DNA of 32,668 nt, from NCBI GenBank assembly GCA_039817385.1, contig JBCBVY010000008.1:1-32668 (forward strand). Reading direction: 5' to 3'. Below the pieces are notes generated by a model that was given only the letters and a program-made list of their open reading frames with translations, was not told where the DNA came from and did not search any database. Below, piece by piece: positions 7,060 through 14,840 of the stretch. Both the position numbers and the translations under genes were made by a program. Position 1 is the first letter of the stretch. Every line of letters starts with the position of its first letter. This DNA comes from JBCBCP01 sp039817385 (GTDB taxonomy: Bacteria; Pseudomonadota; Alphaproteobacteria; Rhodobacterales; Rhodobacteraceae).

Positions 7060-7869
7060 CTAGCGGCCCAGCGCCGCCCTAACGCGTTTGCGGTAGGTGC
7101 GGCCCACTGGCAACGTGCGGCCGTCTTTCAAAACAACAACGGGCACGCCCGCTTCGGAGCGGAGCGCGGTGACCGCATCGCGGGCGACCCACCAAGAGCG
7201 GTGGATGCGGATGCCGGTGCCGCCCAGGGAGTCTGCCGCATCCTGAAGCCTGCCGCGGATCAGAGCCTCACCCTTGAGTGTCTCGGCACGCACGTAGTGG
7301 TCCTCCGCCTGCAGCAGCAGCAGATCGCGGCCCAGCTTTGGTGGCAGTTTGTCCAGCCAAGACGGGTCCGGTGCGGGCTCTGGCCCGGTGCCCGGCGGGT
7401 CCACAAGCGCCGCGCTCAGCAGGGTGGCGGCAGGTGACAGAACCAAAACGTAAGGAAGCAAGCGCGCGAAATCAGCCCAGAACGCCTGCCCAAAGATCAG
7501 CGCGTGCGCCCCCGCAATCCAGCCGGTGATGGGCACCGCGGCCACGAGCGCTCCCAGCACCAGCGCGGGGGCAGGGCGCAGCCCGCGGCGTTCCGCGTAG
7601 ATCGCGATGCCGATCGCCACGACAAAGCCCAGCCAGTAGGTCGTGACCGTGATCCCCAGCCAGTAGCCGACCCGCGCCGCGACGCCCAACGTCTCAAACG
7701 TGCCGAACGGTCCGGCAAGCCCGATCACCGCGCCCGCGAGGGCAAGACCGGCCCAGACCCGCCGCGAACCCGCCGTCTCGCGCGCCTCAACCCATGCTTC
7801 GGAAAAGGCCGTGTCGTTCACGCTGTTTCCCCTGCCGTTCACGCCAAAGCGGTTTTCATGCGCCTTCAT
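7060..7869 (-). CDS. Membrane-anchored LytTR DNA-binding regulator
   Basis: About 269 residues. Four predicted membrane segments lie between roughly 38 and 160 (for example GLALAGAVIGLAGPF and YVLVLSPAATLLSAALV). A LytTR domain follows at about 172-269 (LLLLQAEDHYVRAETLKGEA, IRIHRSWWVARDAV, LPVGRTYRKRVRAALG). LytTR domains bind direct repeats in promoters, and here the domain is tethered to the membrane without a receiver domain. The ATG at 7869 lacks a clear ribosome site, while an in-frame GTG at 7821 has GGCAGGGGAAAC just ahead and may be the real start (253 residues). It is convergent with nusG and divergent from the SMR gene. The signal sensed is unknown. Confidence 0.85.
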   Translation of the reverse strand: MKAHENRFGVNGRGNSVNDTAFSEAWVEARETAGSRRVWAGLALAGAVIGLAGPFGTFETLGVAARVGYWLGITVTTYWLGFVVAIGIAIYAERRGLRPAPALVLGALVAAVPITGWIAGAHALIFGQAFWADFARLLPYVLVLSPAATLLSAALVDPPGTGPEPAPDPSWLDKLPPKLGRDLLLLQAEDHYVRAETLKGEALIRGRLQDAADSLGGTGIRIHRSWWVARDAVTALRSEAGVPVVVLKDGRTLPVGRTYRKRVRAALGR

Positions 7870-7920
7870 AACAGCTTAGCGCTGGCCCATCTGCTGGCAA
7901 ACCAAGCGCAAGGAAGCCCC

Positions 7921-8256
7921 ATGCCCATTCATTATGTCTACCTGCTTGCATCTGTGATCGCGGAGGCCATCGGCTTTGCCGCGCTCAACCTCGACACTCC
8001 GTTCCGCCGTCTTGGTCCGTCGTTGCTGATCATCGCGGGGTTTGGCGGGTCGTTCTACTTCCTCACGCTCACGCTCAACTACATGCCGGTCGGGATCACC
8101 TATGCGATGTCCTCGGCCCTTGGCATTCTGGTCGTCGCGCTGGCGGGTCTGCTGCTTTATGGCCAGCGGCTCGACCTTGCCGCGGTGATCGGGCTGGGCC
8201 TGATCGGGGCCGGGATCATCGTGATCAACGCGGTGTCCGACTTTGCCGTGCACTAA
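7921..8256 (+). CDS. Small multidrug resistance (SMR) family transporter
   Basis: A 111-residue, four-helix inner-membrane protein. The essential membrane glutamate is Glu15 (SVIAEAIG), matching Glu14 of EmrE. The third helix reads MPVGITYAMSSALGILVVAL and is followed by GQRLD, the usual SMR signature. The aromatic Trp63 of EmrE is replaced by Ser64, so substrates may differ from quaternary cations. AAGGAAG lies 5 bases before the ATG. The stop codon overlaps that of the convergent LysR gene. Confidence 0.85.
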   Translation: MPIHYVYLLASVIAEAIGFAALNLDTPFRRLGPSLLIIAGFGGSFYFLTLTLNYMPVGITYAMSSALGILVVALAGLLLYGQRLDLAAVIGLGLIGAGIIVINAVSDFAVH

Positions 8257-9098
8257 GAGCCGAGCACGCGCCCCAGCGCCGGGTGGGTAAAGCGGCGCGG
8301 ACGGGTCACGGCATAAAACGGCTCGGCGATGTTCAGGGCATAGGGTGCAGTGGCGACAAGGCCCGCCGCGATCTCATCGGCAAGGACAACGCCGGGGGCG
8401 ACACCCACGCCCACGCCCGCGCGGGTCAGCAGGCGCAGCATCGCCATATCGTCCACCTCCGCCGCGATGCGCAGGTCCAGACCTGCGGCCAGATCGTCAA
8501 AGGCGGTGCGGATGGCGCGGTCCGTCGGCAGGATCAGCGGGGCGGTTTGCAGCAGGTCATCCAGGCTGCCCGCTTCAAGCAAGTGCGGCACCCCGTGCAG
8601 GCCAACCGCCTGATCCGCGATGCGCCGCGCTGCAAAGCCCGTGCCCGGCGGCAGCTCTGTCGTCAGGACCACGTCGAGTGACATGTCGTCGAGCCCCGCG
8701 AGCAGCGTCGCCATCCCGCCCGAGCGCAGGATCACCGGCACCTGCGGCGCCTCCAGCAAGGGCGCGAGGAACTGCATCTGAAAGTTGCGCGACAGGGTCG
8801 GCAGCGCCCCAACCTTCAGCGGCGGATCCACCGCGCCGCGCTGCGCCAGCGCCGCCAGAAGCTCTTCGCCGGTGCCAAAAATGCGCGCGGCATGGTCCTG
8901 CGCGATTCGCCCCGCCTCCGTCAGTTCCAGCCCCCGTCCCACCCGGTCAAACAGCGGGGTGCCAAGCCGTTCCTCCAGCGCCTTGATCTGCATCGACAGG
9001 GCCGATTGCGACAGGTTCAGCCGCTCCGCCGCGCGGCCCAGGTGCCCTTCGCGCGCGACAGCGTGGAAATAACGCAGGTGGTTATAGTTCAGGCTCAT
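8253..9098 (-). CDS. LysR-family regulator, NhaR-like
   Basis: A 281-residue LysR regulator. The helix-turn-helix covers about 4-62: NYNHLRYFHAVAREGHLGRA, then LNLSQSALSMQIKALEERLG. The LNYNHLRYF start and the segment LFDRVGRGLELTEAG recall NhaR, the sodium-responsive regulator, although the effector domain (about 90-280) is too diverged to name a ligand. It is divergent from an SbtA-type transporter 96 bp away and is the obvious candidate regulator of it. Its ATG has no purine-rich ribosome site, and a dyad sits directly upstream, consistent with autorepression. Confidence 0.88.
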   Translation of the reverse strand: MSLNYNHLRYFHAVAREGHLGRAAERLNLSQSALSMQIKALEERLGTPLFDRVGRGLELTEAGRIAQDHAARIFGTGEELLAALAQRGAVDPPLKVGALPTLSRNFQMQFLAPLLEAPQVPVILRSGGMATLLAGLDDMSLDVVLTTELPPGTGFAARRIADQAVGLHGVPHLLEAGSLDDLLQTAPLILPTDRAIRTAFDDLAAGLDLRIAAEVDDMAMLRLLTRAGVGVGVAPGVVLADEIAAGLVATAPYALNIAEPFYAVTRPRRFTHPALGRVLGS

Positions 9099-9099
9099 A

Positions 9100-9116
9100 G
9101 TTCATCAAAATAGAAC
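9100..9116. promoter_or_regulatory. Candidate LysR operator in the divergent region
   Basis: GTTC (9100-9103) and GAAC (9113-9116) form a perfect dyad with 9 bases between, giving the T-N11-A layout of LysR boxes. ATAGTTCA also occurs twice in direct orientation (9084-9091 and 9097-9104), partly inside the lysR start region. The rest of the 96-bp gap is AT-rich (9125-9147) and should hold the transporter promoter, which I could not place exactly. Confidence 0.4.
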
Positions 9117-9194
9117 GATTGCGTCTAAATGATATATTTTTCTTTAACCGGCAGCCTCGCTATCTCCGCTGAAACCCATAAGCGGAGGCGCCAC

Positions 9195-10241
9195 ATGGAC
9201 ATCCTGACACCCATTGCCGGAACCATCATTGACCAGTTCCAGAAACCAACGCTTGCCTTCCTGATCGGGGGCATGTTCCTCGCCGCGATTGGCAGCAAGT
9301 TCGAGATTCCCGAGCCGGTCTACAAGTTCGTAGTGGCCCTGCTGCTGCTAAAGGTCGGCCTTGGCGCGGGCATTTCGGTGCGCAGCAGCGATCCGGCGGA
9401 CTTGTTCCTGCCCGCGATTCTGGCTGTGGGGCTGGGCATTGCAATCGTGCTCTTGGGCAAGGTCACGCTGGTGCGGATGCGGGGCGTGTCGGAGATGGAC
9501 GCGTTGGCAACCGTGGGCCTGTTTGGCGCGGTATCCGCCTCCACCCTCGCGGCGGGCATGGCGATCCTCGATGATGAGGGCATCGGCTATGAAGGGTTCA
9601 TCGGGGCGCTTTACCCGTTCATGGACGTCGCCGCCCTTGTCACCGCCATCGTGCTGGCGCGGCTAGGCGCGGCCCGTGCCGCCTCCCGGCAGGTTGCAGG
9701 CGGCACGGTCGCGCTGGGCGGGGGCGGGCCGAAGGTGGAGGCAGGACTTGTCCGGGGCATCCTGACAGACACGGCCCGCAGCGCGGCTATCTCTGCGCTG
9801 ATCGTGGGCCTGCTTATCGGCCTCTTTGCCGAACCGGACAGTGTTTACAACGGCTTTTACGAGCCGCTCTTTCGGGGGCTTTTGTCCATCCTGATGCTCA
9901 TCATGGGGATGGAGGCGTGGCAGCGCTTGTCTGAGCTCAAGGGCGTTGCCCATGCCTACCTCGCCTACGGGTTGCTGGGGCCGCTGGTGCATGGCGCGCT
10001 GGGCTTTGGTGCGGGGCTGATCGCCCATGAGCTGGCCGGATTCTCCGCCGGTGGGGTCGTGCTTCTTGCGGTGATGGCGGCGTCCAGTTCGGACATCTCC
10101 GGCCCGCCCACGATGCGCGGCGCGCTGCCGGACGCGAACCCGTCGGCCTATGTGGGTGCGTCGACGGGGCTGGGCACGCCGGTGGCGATCCTGTCGATCC
10201 CGCTGTGGATGGCGCTGGCCGATCTGGCCATCGGGCTTTGA
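9195..10241 (+). CDS. SbtA-type sodium-dependent bicarbonate transporter family permease
   Basis: A 348-residue membrane protein with about ten hydrophobic segments in two inverted halves. The hallmark is the C-terminal stretch ASSSDISGPPTMRGALPDAN followed by PSAYVGASTGLGTPVAI, which corresponds to the substrate-binding half-helix of SbtA. SbtA proteins import bicarbonate with sodium in cyanobacteria; the substrate of proteobacterial relatives is less certain. I chose the ATG at 9195 because GGAGG lies at 9184-9188. No SbtB (PII-like) partner is adjacent. The divergent NhaR-like LysR gene suggests sodium-linked regulation. Confidence 0.85.
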   Translation: MDILTPIAGTIIDQFQKPTLAFLIGGMFLAAIGSKFEIPEPVYKFVVALLLLKVGLGAGISVRSSDPADLFLPAILAVGLGIAIVLLGKVTLVRMRGVSEMDALATVGLFGAVSASTLAAGMAILDDEGIGYEGFIGALYPFMDVAALVTAIVLARLGAARAASRQVAGGTVALGGGGPKVEAGLVRGILTDTARSAAISALIVGLLIGLFAEPDSVYNGFYEPLFRGLLSILMLIMGMEAWQRLSELKGVAHAYLAYGLLGPLVHGALGFGAGLIAHELAGFSAGGVVLLAVMAASSSDISGPPTMRGALPDANPSAYVGASTGLGTPVAILSIPLWMALADLAIGL

Positions 10242-10273
10242 CCGCGCGCCGGGAAAAACCCTCCAAGAATATG

Positions 10274-10302
10274 TTGACCGGATGCTCCATATCGCGCCTA
10301 AT
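10274..10302 (+). promoter_or_regulatory. Candidate promoter of the OmpA-like gene
   Basis: TTGACC (10274-10279) is followed after 17-18 bp by CCTAAT/CTAATT (10297-10303). The -35 is good and the -10 moderate. It lies about 65 bases before the ATG at 10369, which itself follows a GGGGGGAA ribosome site. Confidence 0.4.
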
Positions 10303-10368
10303 TGTAGCGCAGGGCGCGGCATATAGGCGCCGGAGTAGAGCAGCACCACTACATTCTGGGGGGAAATT

Positions 10369-11505
10369 ATGGCGCTCAAGGCATTCAAAGACAGTCTTCC
10401 GTGGCTTGTGCCATCCGTGGCCATCGTGATTGGCGCATCGGGGGTATTGAACGGGCAGTTCTTCGGGATCGGGCAGCAGACACCTGATGCAACACCCGTA
10501 GCGGCGGTGCCTGTGCCTGCTCCGGCACCAACACCTGCGCCCTTAGCTGTGCCGACGCCCGCACCTGTGGACGCTGTGGCCCGCAACCAGACGACCGGGC
10601 TGCTCGATCTGGAGACCGCACCGCGGGCCGGGGCGCCGGCAAGCCCCGCCCGTGACCGCCAGCGCGCCGCAGCCGCCGCCGCCGCTGCGGCGCCCACGTT
10701 CGATTCGGGCGCGGCCTTCCAGACGGCCCGCGCCCAGTGCATCGAAGACCTGCGCAGCATCGCGGACGCGACGCGCGTCTACTTTCCCAGCGGCGGCACC
10801 TCCGCCGATGCGGTGGGGATCGAGCAAGGGCGCCTGATCGGGCTCATCGCGCAGGGCTGCAGTGACGTGCGGATCCGGGTGGAGGGCCATTCGGATGCCT
10901 CTGGCAACCCGCAGAACAACCTGCGCCTCAGCCGTGCCCGCGCCGAAGAGGTGATTGAGCGGATCGGGGCCTCGGGCATCGACACGTCTATGTTCTTTGC
11001 TGAAGGCATGGGCAGCAGCCAGCCCTCTGGCCTGACCGGCCCGGAGCCGCGCGCGTTTTACGACCGCCGGGTGGAGTTCAGGGTGGTCGATGAGGCCGTG
11101 CGTACCGCATCGCGCAGCCCGATCACGCCGCAGCCTTGGGCCGATGCAAGCTGCGCGGCGGAGCTTCAGCGCGCGGTGATCAAGACCGTTTTGTTCTACT
11201 CCCCCGGCTCTGTGTCCCTGCGCGGGGATGATGTGGACACCGCGTTCGAGCTGGCGGAACAGGCGATGCGCTGCCCGCAGGCGCGGCTGCGCGTGGTTGG
11301 GCACTACAGCGACGGGGTCGGCAGCCGCGAGACGGTGCTGACCGGGCGGCTGCGCGCCAAAGCGCTGATGGCGATGCTGGTGGCCCGCGGCGCTGCGCCC
11401 GAGCAGATCATCATCGCGGCCCCGTCCTGGCCCGCCGAACGCGCAAGCCAAAGCGGCCTGCCGCCGCACCGGGTGAATTTCGACGTGATCCTCGAAGAGG
11501 GCTGA
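10369..11505 (+). CDS. Membrane-anchored protein with two OmpA-like domains
   Basis: 378 residues. An N-terminal hydrophobic segment (LPWLVPSVAIVIGASG, 10-25) looks like an uncleaved anchor or signal. A Pro/Ala-rich linker follows (about 40-110), then OmpA-like domain 1 (about 118-240) with GHSDASGNPQNNLRLSRARA (Asp176, Arg189) and RRVEF (233-237), the residues that contact peptidoglycan diaminopimelate. A second, diverged OmpA-like domain (about 258-375) has GHYSDGVGSRETVLTGRLRA and HRVNF. Each domain has a cysteine pair 40 residues apart (C124/C164 and C262/C302), which suggests a domain duplication with matching disulfides. A periplasmic, wall-binding role is likely. Confidence 0.85.
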   Translation: MALKAFKDSLPWLVPSVAIVIGASGVLNGQFFGIGQQTPDATPVAAVPVPAPAPTPAPLAVPTPAPVDAVARNQTTGLLDLETAPRAGAPASPARDRQRAAAAAAAAAPTFDSGAAFQTARAQCIEDLRSIADATRVYFPSGGTSADAVGIEQGRLIGLIAQGCSDVRIRVEGHSDASGNPQNNLRLSRARAEEVIERIGASGIDTSMFFAEGMGSSQPSGLTGPEPRAFYDRRVEFRVVDEAVRTASRSPITPQPWADASCAAELQRAVIKTVLFYSPGSVSLRGDDVDTAFELAEQAMRCPQARLRVVGHYSDGVGSRETVLTGRLRAKALMAMLVARGAAPEQIIIAAPSWPAERASQSGLPPHRVNFDVILEEG

Positions 11506-11524
11506 CGCCCCGGCGATACGCGCG

Positions 11525-11548
11525 CGGCCCGCCCATCGGTGCGGGCCG
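11525..11548 (+). terminator. Terminator after the OmpA-like gene
   Basis: CGGCCCGC (11525-11532) pairs perfectly with GCGGGCCG (11541-11548) around an 8-nt loop. A short, interrupted T-rich tail (TTTGCGTTTG) follows. It is a reasonable intrinsic terminator that insulates rplK from upstream reading. Confidence 0.65.
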
Positions 11549-11563
11549 TTTGCGTTTGCGCCC

Positions 11564-11592
11564 TTGCATTCGGCGCGCGGTGCGTCTATTCC
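11564..11592 (+). promoter_or_regulatory. Candidate promoter of rplK-rplA
   Basis: TTGCAT (11564-11569) and TATTCC (11587-11592) are spaced by 17 bp, the same pattern as the tRNA-Trp and rpoB promoters. This would give an rplK leader of about 115 bases. No strong hairpin was seen in that leader. Confidence 0.45.
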
Positions 11593-11715
11593 GCGCCGGT
11601 TCCCAAACGGAACGTCCTCCGTGGGAGGCGCGGGCATCGCGATGTCCAGACCGCACCACGTCAACATACTCGCCCGCGGACGCGTCCAACGGCGGATTGA
11701 ACAGGAGATTGGCTC

Positions 11716-12141
11716 ATGGCCAAGAAACTTGCTGGCACCATGAAACTTCAGGTGCCCGCCGGACAAGCGAACCCCTCCCCGCCGGTTGGTCCGGCACTGG
11801 GTCAGCGCGGCATTAACATCATGGAATTCTGCAAGGCGTTCAACGCCAAGACCGCGGATCTGGACCCCGGTGCCCCGTGCCCGACCGTGATCACCTACTA
11901 TCAGGACAAGTCCTTTACGATGGACATCAAGACGCCCCCGGCGTCCTATTTCCTGAAGAAGGCGGCCAAGGTGAAGTCCGGCGCGACCAACCCCTCGCGT
12001 GAGACGATTGGCACCGTGACCCCCGCGCAGGTGCGCGAGATCGCAGAGGCCAAGATGAAGGACCTCAACGCGAACGACATCGACAGCGCAATGCAGATCA
12101 TCCTGGGCTCTGCCCGGTCTATGGGCATCGAGGTTAAGTAA
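11716..12141 (+). CDS. rplK: 50S ribosomal protein L11
   Basis: 141 residues, the standard length. The N-terminal domain has the proline-rich signature VPAGQANPSPPVGPALGQRG (13-32), which binds release factors and RelA-linked sites on the ribosome. The C-terminal domain binds the GTPase-centre region of 23S rRNA (KTPPASYFLKKA, GTVTPAQVREIAE). AGGAG lies 8 bases before the ATG. The stop overlaps the rplA start as TAATG, so the pair is coupled. Confidence 0.98.
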   Translation: MAKKLAGTMKLQVPAGQANPSPPVGPALGQRGINIMEFCKAFNAKTADLDPGAPCPTVITYYQDKSFTMDIKTPPASYFLKKAAKVKSGATNPSRETIGTVTPAQVREIAEAKMKDLNANDIDSAMQIILGSARSMGIEVK

Positions 12142-12839
12142 TGGCAAAGCTTGGAAAACGCGCCGCAGCCGCAAAAGCTGCGTTTGAAGGCAAGACCAAC
12201 ATCACCGTCGAAGAGGCCGTGAGCCTGATCAAGGGCAACGCCAACGCCAAGTTCGACGAGACGGTCGAGATCGCTGTGAACCTCGGCGTTGATCCGCGCC
12301 ACGCGGACCAGATGGTGCGCGGCGTCGTCGGCCTGCCGAACGGCACCGGCAAGGACGTCCGCGTCGCGGTCTTTGCGCGCGGCCCGAAAGCCGAAGAGGC
12401 GCAGGCCGCCGGTGCGGACATCGTCGGCGCAGAGGACCTGATGGAAACCGTTCAGGGCGGCACCATCGAGTTTGACCGCTGCATCGCGACCCCGGACATG
12501 ATGCCTATCGTGGGCCGTCTGGGTAAGGTGCTGGGCCCCCGCAACCTGATGCCGAACCCCAAGGTCGGCACTGTGACGATGGACGTCGCCGACGCGGTCA
12601 AGGCCGCGAAAGGCGGTGAGGTTCAGTTCAAGGTCGAAAAGGCCGGCGTCGTGCACGCGGGCGTGGGCAAGGCATCCTTTGACGAGGCCAAGCTGTCCGA
12701 GAACATCCGCGCCTTTGTCGGCGCCGTGGTCAAGGCCAAGCCGTCCGGTGCGAAGGGCACCTATGTCAAGAAGATCGCGCTCAGCTCCACGATGGGTCCG
12801 GGCGTGACGGTTGATGTGGACAACGCCGTTTCGGAGTAA
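12141..12839 (+). CDS. rplA: 50S ribosomal protein L1
   Basis: 232 residues, full length. Two-domain L1 with the conserved segment LGKVLGPRNLMPNPKVGTVT in the middle and KIALSSTMGPGVTVD near the end. L1 forms the L1 stalk that guides deacylated tRNA from the E site, and in many bacteria it represses its own operon by binding the mRNA. It is directly coupled to rplK. Unlike the classical rplKAJL layout, a minus-strand gene and a terminator follow, so rplJ-rplL must be transcribed separately. Confidence 0.98.
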   Translation: MAKLGKRAAAAKAAFEGKTNITVEEAVSLIKGNANAKFDETVEIAVNLGVDPRHADQMVRGVVGLPNGTGKDVRVAVFARGPKAEEAQAAGADIVGAEDLMETVQGGTIEFDRCIATPDMMPIVGRLGKVLGPRNLMPNPKVGTVTMDVADAVKAAKGGEVQFKVEKAGVVHAGVGKASFDEAKLSENIRAFVGAVVKAKPSGAKGTYVKKIALSSTMGPGVTVDVDNAVSE

Positions 12840-12859
12840 TCCAAGCGCCGACCAGAATG

Positions 12860-12891
12860 AAAAAGGCACCGGTATCCCCGGTGCCTTTTTT
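12860..12891. terminator. Bidirectional terminator between rplA and the RTX hydrolase
   Basis: AAAAAGGCACCGG (12860-12872) pairs perfectly with CCGGTGCCTTTTT (12878-12890) around a 5-nt loop. T-runs are present on both strands. It ends rplA on the plus strand and the convergent RTX gene (stop at 12894) on the minus strand. Confidence 0.92.
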
Positions 12892-12893
12892 GA

Positions 12894-14459
12894 TCAGACC
12901 AAAAGATCGTCCGTGGGTGCGGGCAGCAAGCCCCAGAAATCACCAAGCATAAAGCGGTCTGTGCCGCCCAGGACATCTTCGACCGCGCCGCGCCCATTGA
13001 GCAGCGACACGGTTTCGACCCCGTATTCGGTAATGCCAAGCGCATCCAACACGTCGTCCGTGTCGGCCAGCTCGAATGCGCTAAAGCTCGCCGCATCCAG
13101 CACCACGAGCAGAGTGTCATCACCGCCGCCGCCGACAAACCGGTCGGTCGTGGCGCTTGCATCGCCTTCGAGGCTGCCCTGCACAAAGATAAACGTATCG
13201 TCGCCGCTTCCGCCAAACACGGTGTCATTGCCCAACCCGTCGAGCAGGATGTCGTCGCCGCTGCCGCCGCGGATCAGGTCATCGCCGCCATCGCCATCGA
13301 CAATGTCTTGGCCGCCCTGGCCAAAGAGCGCGTCATCGCCAGCCCCGCCGGAAACGATATCCGCGCCGCCGCCCGCCGTTACAAAGTCGTCTCCTGTCCC
13401 GCCGAAGACCACATCGTCCCCGAGGCCAGCAAACACGGTGTCATTCCCGCCGTTGGCAAATACGGCGTTTGCACCCGATCCTTGTAGGCTCAAGTTCCCT
13501 GCGTCGCTGAGGGCGGAGGTCGTTCCGCCATTGAGTGTAAAGTCGAGATAAGCGCCCCACGCCTGATGCGCGACCTCCGTTGGGTGGATCAGATCCCAGG
13601 CCAGAACCTGGTCCGTGTCAAACGTGCTGCCATCGATAAGAAACTCTGAGCGCGGTGCGATGATGCCAAACCCTGTTGGGTCTTCGGTGATGGCGCTGGC
13701 AACCGCGGCAAAGTCGATGATCTGTGCATCAACCCCGTCCGCGCGCAGGTCATCAACCTTCTGTTCCAGCTTGTTGTTGTAGACTGTGCCTGCCGCGTCA
13801 GCCAACGCCGCGGATTCCGCGTCAAGGAGGTCGGCGGCGGCAAAGAACGACAACAAGGGCAGGTTGGGGATGTACAGCGTCGAGACACCCGCCGCTTCCA
13901 GCTCTTCGGCGGCGTCGATGACCGCATCGCTCACCTCGTCAATGGCACTGAGGATGTCGAGGAGCAGTTGCAGGTCAGACGCATTTGGATCGGCGAGCGC
14001 GTCGCCGAATGCATCGCTCAGATCGTTCGCGCCAATAAAGACAATCGCGCTGGACCCTGCGGGCACGCCTCCGGCGGTGGCGTCGTCAAACCGGTCCAAC
14101 TGACCGCCCAGATTTGCGTCCAATCCGCTGCCTTCGCCAAAGGGTTCCTGCACCCCGATGGCGCGCGCGCTTGCAACTGCGAAGTTTACCGGGGCAATCG
14201 CACCCAGTTGCGCGGCATAATCGACATAGGTGAACTCGTTTGTGATCGCGCCGAGCGGTCCAAATTCCGGTACCTGCGCGCGTGCCTCCGCCTCGGCCAG
14301 CAAGGCCGCCTGAAGCGCGGCTTCTTCTGGGTCAACGCCGTCTGCGACCAGCTCTTCGAAAATCTGTTGCTCGGTGAACGCGACAAATGCGGAGAACGCG
14401 TTGTCAAAATCTGACAGGCTGTCGCCGAACACATAGGTGACAGGAGCAGTGGGTGTCAT
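12894..14459 (-). CDS. Secreted SGNH/GDSL hydrolase with RTX calcium-binding repeats
   Basis: 521 residues. The N-terminal SGNH hydrolase domain (about 6-308) has block I FGDSLSD (Ser14), block II NFAVASARA (the usual NFAVGGA glycines are replaced), block III FIGAND (Asn145) and block V DLIHP (Asp289, His292). About nine GGxGxD-type nonapeptide repeats follow (about 336-425), such as GGTGDDFVTAGGGADIV. The C-terminus is acidic and hydrophobic (PAPTDDLLV) with no Sec signal, as expected for type I secretion. An esterase or lipase role is inferred. I chose the ATG at 14459 (AAAGGA site); the longer frame adds 62 residues without domain character. No type I secretion genes are nearby. Confidence 0.88.
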   Translation of the reverse strand: MTPTAPVTYVFGDSLSDFDNAFSAFVAFTEQQIFEELVADGVDPEEAALQAALLAEAEARAQVPEFGPLGAITNEFTYVDYAAQLGAIAPVNFAVASARAIGVQEPFGEGSGLDANLGGQLDRFDDATAGGVPAGSSAIVFIGANDLSDAFGDALADPNASDLQLLLDILSAIDEVSDAVIDAAEELEAAGVSTLYIPNLPLLSFFAAADLLDAESAALADAAGTVYNNKLEQKVDDLRADGVDAQIIDFAAVASAITEDPTGFGIIAPRSEFLIDGSTFDTDQVLAWDLIHPTEVAHQAWGAYLDFTLNGGTTSALSDAGNLSLQGSGANAVFANGGNDTVFAGLGDDVVFGGTGDDFVTAGGGADIVSGGAGDDALFGQGGQDIVDGDGGDDLIRGGSGDDILLDGLGNDTVFGGSGDDTFIFVQGSLEGDASATTDRFVGGGGDDTLLVVLDAASFSAFELADTDDVLDALGITEYGVETVSLLNGRGAVEDVLGGTDRFMLGDFWGLLPAPTDDLLV

Positions 14460-14840
14460 GGCCTTGGTCCTTTTTCTAAATTCGCAGTGCGGGCGCCCGG
14501 GATGGGTACAGCCCGAATATGGCCCCTGCGTAACAGATGTGCCCGGCACGCGCATCCCCTGACGGACCCTTGCGCAATTGGCTTGGCAGACGCCTCCTGA
14601 GGCTTTAACTGCTGCGCCTGAGGTGTCAGGTTCGATTCGGGCCAAGCCTCAGTTCGTCCGAGACGGTGGGTGGGCCTTGGCCCGTAATTCCTGCCCGAGA
14701 TGAGTTCAGACCTTCTCTCCAGAGCTCAACCGTTGAGCCTCTGGCGGTTTTGACCTCGTTGCAAAGCGGACCAAAACTGCCGGAGTGATCCGGTGCAAAC
14801 TGAGCCGGGGGCCTAAAAACCCCCAAAACTGGAGAAAACT
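14460..14840 (+). promoter_or_regulatory. rplJ-rplL upstream region with folded leader (L10-type autoregulation candidate)
   Basis: This 381-bp stretch holds no gene. A weak promoter candidate is TTGGCT (14579-14584) with CTTTAA 18 bp later. Downstream, several hairpins crowd the leader. CCAGAG-CTCAAC (14719-14730) pairs with GTTGAG-C-CTCTGG (14732-14744). GGCGGTTTTG (14743-14752) can pair with CAAAACTGCC (14772-14781). CCGGA/TCCGG closes a GTGA loop (14780-14793). GGGGG/CCCCC closes a loop at 14807-14824, just ahead of the ribosome site. The second stem shares bases with the first and third, so alternative folds are possible. L10 or the L10-L12 complex binds such leaders in other bacteria. 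Confidence 0.5.

Noticed and set aside
12894..14459. RTX repeats as a tandem DNA repeat or CRISPR-like array
   Set aside because: The periodicity is at the protein level (GGxGxD) with varied codons. No direct repeats with unique spacers are present anywhere in the window.
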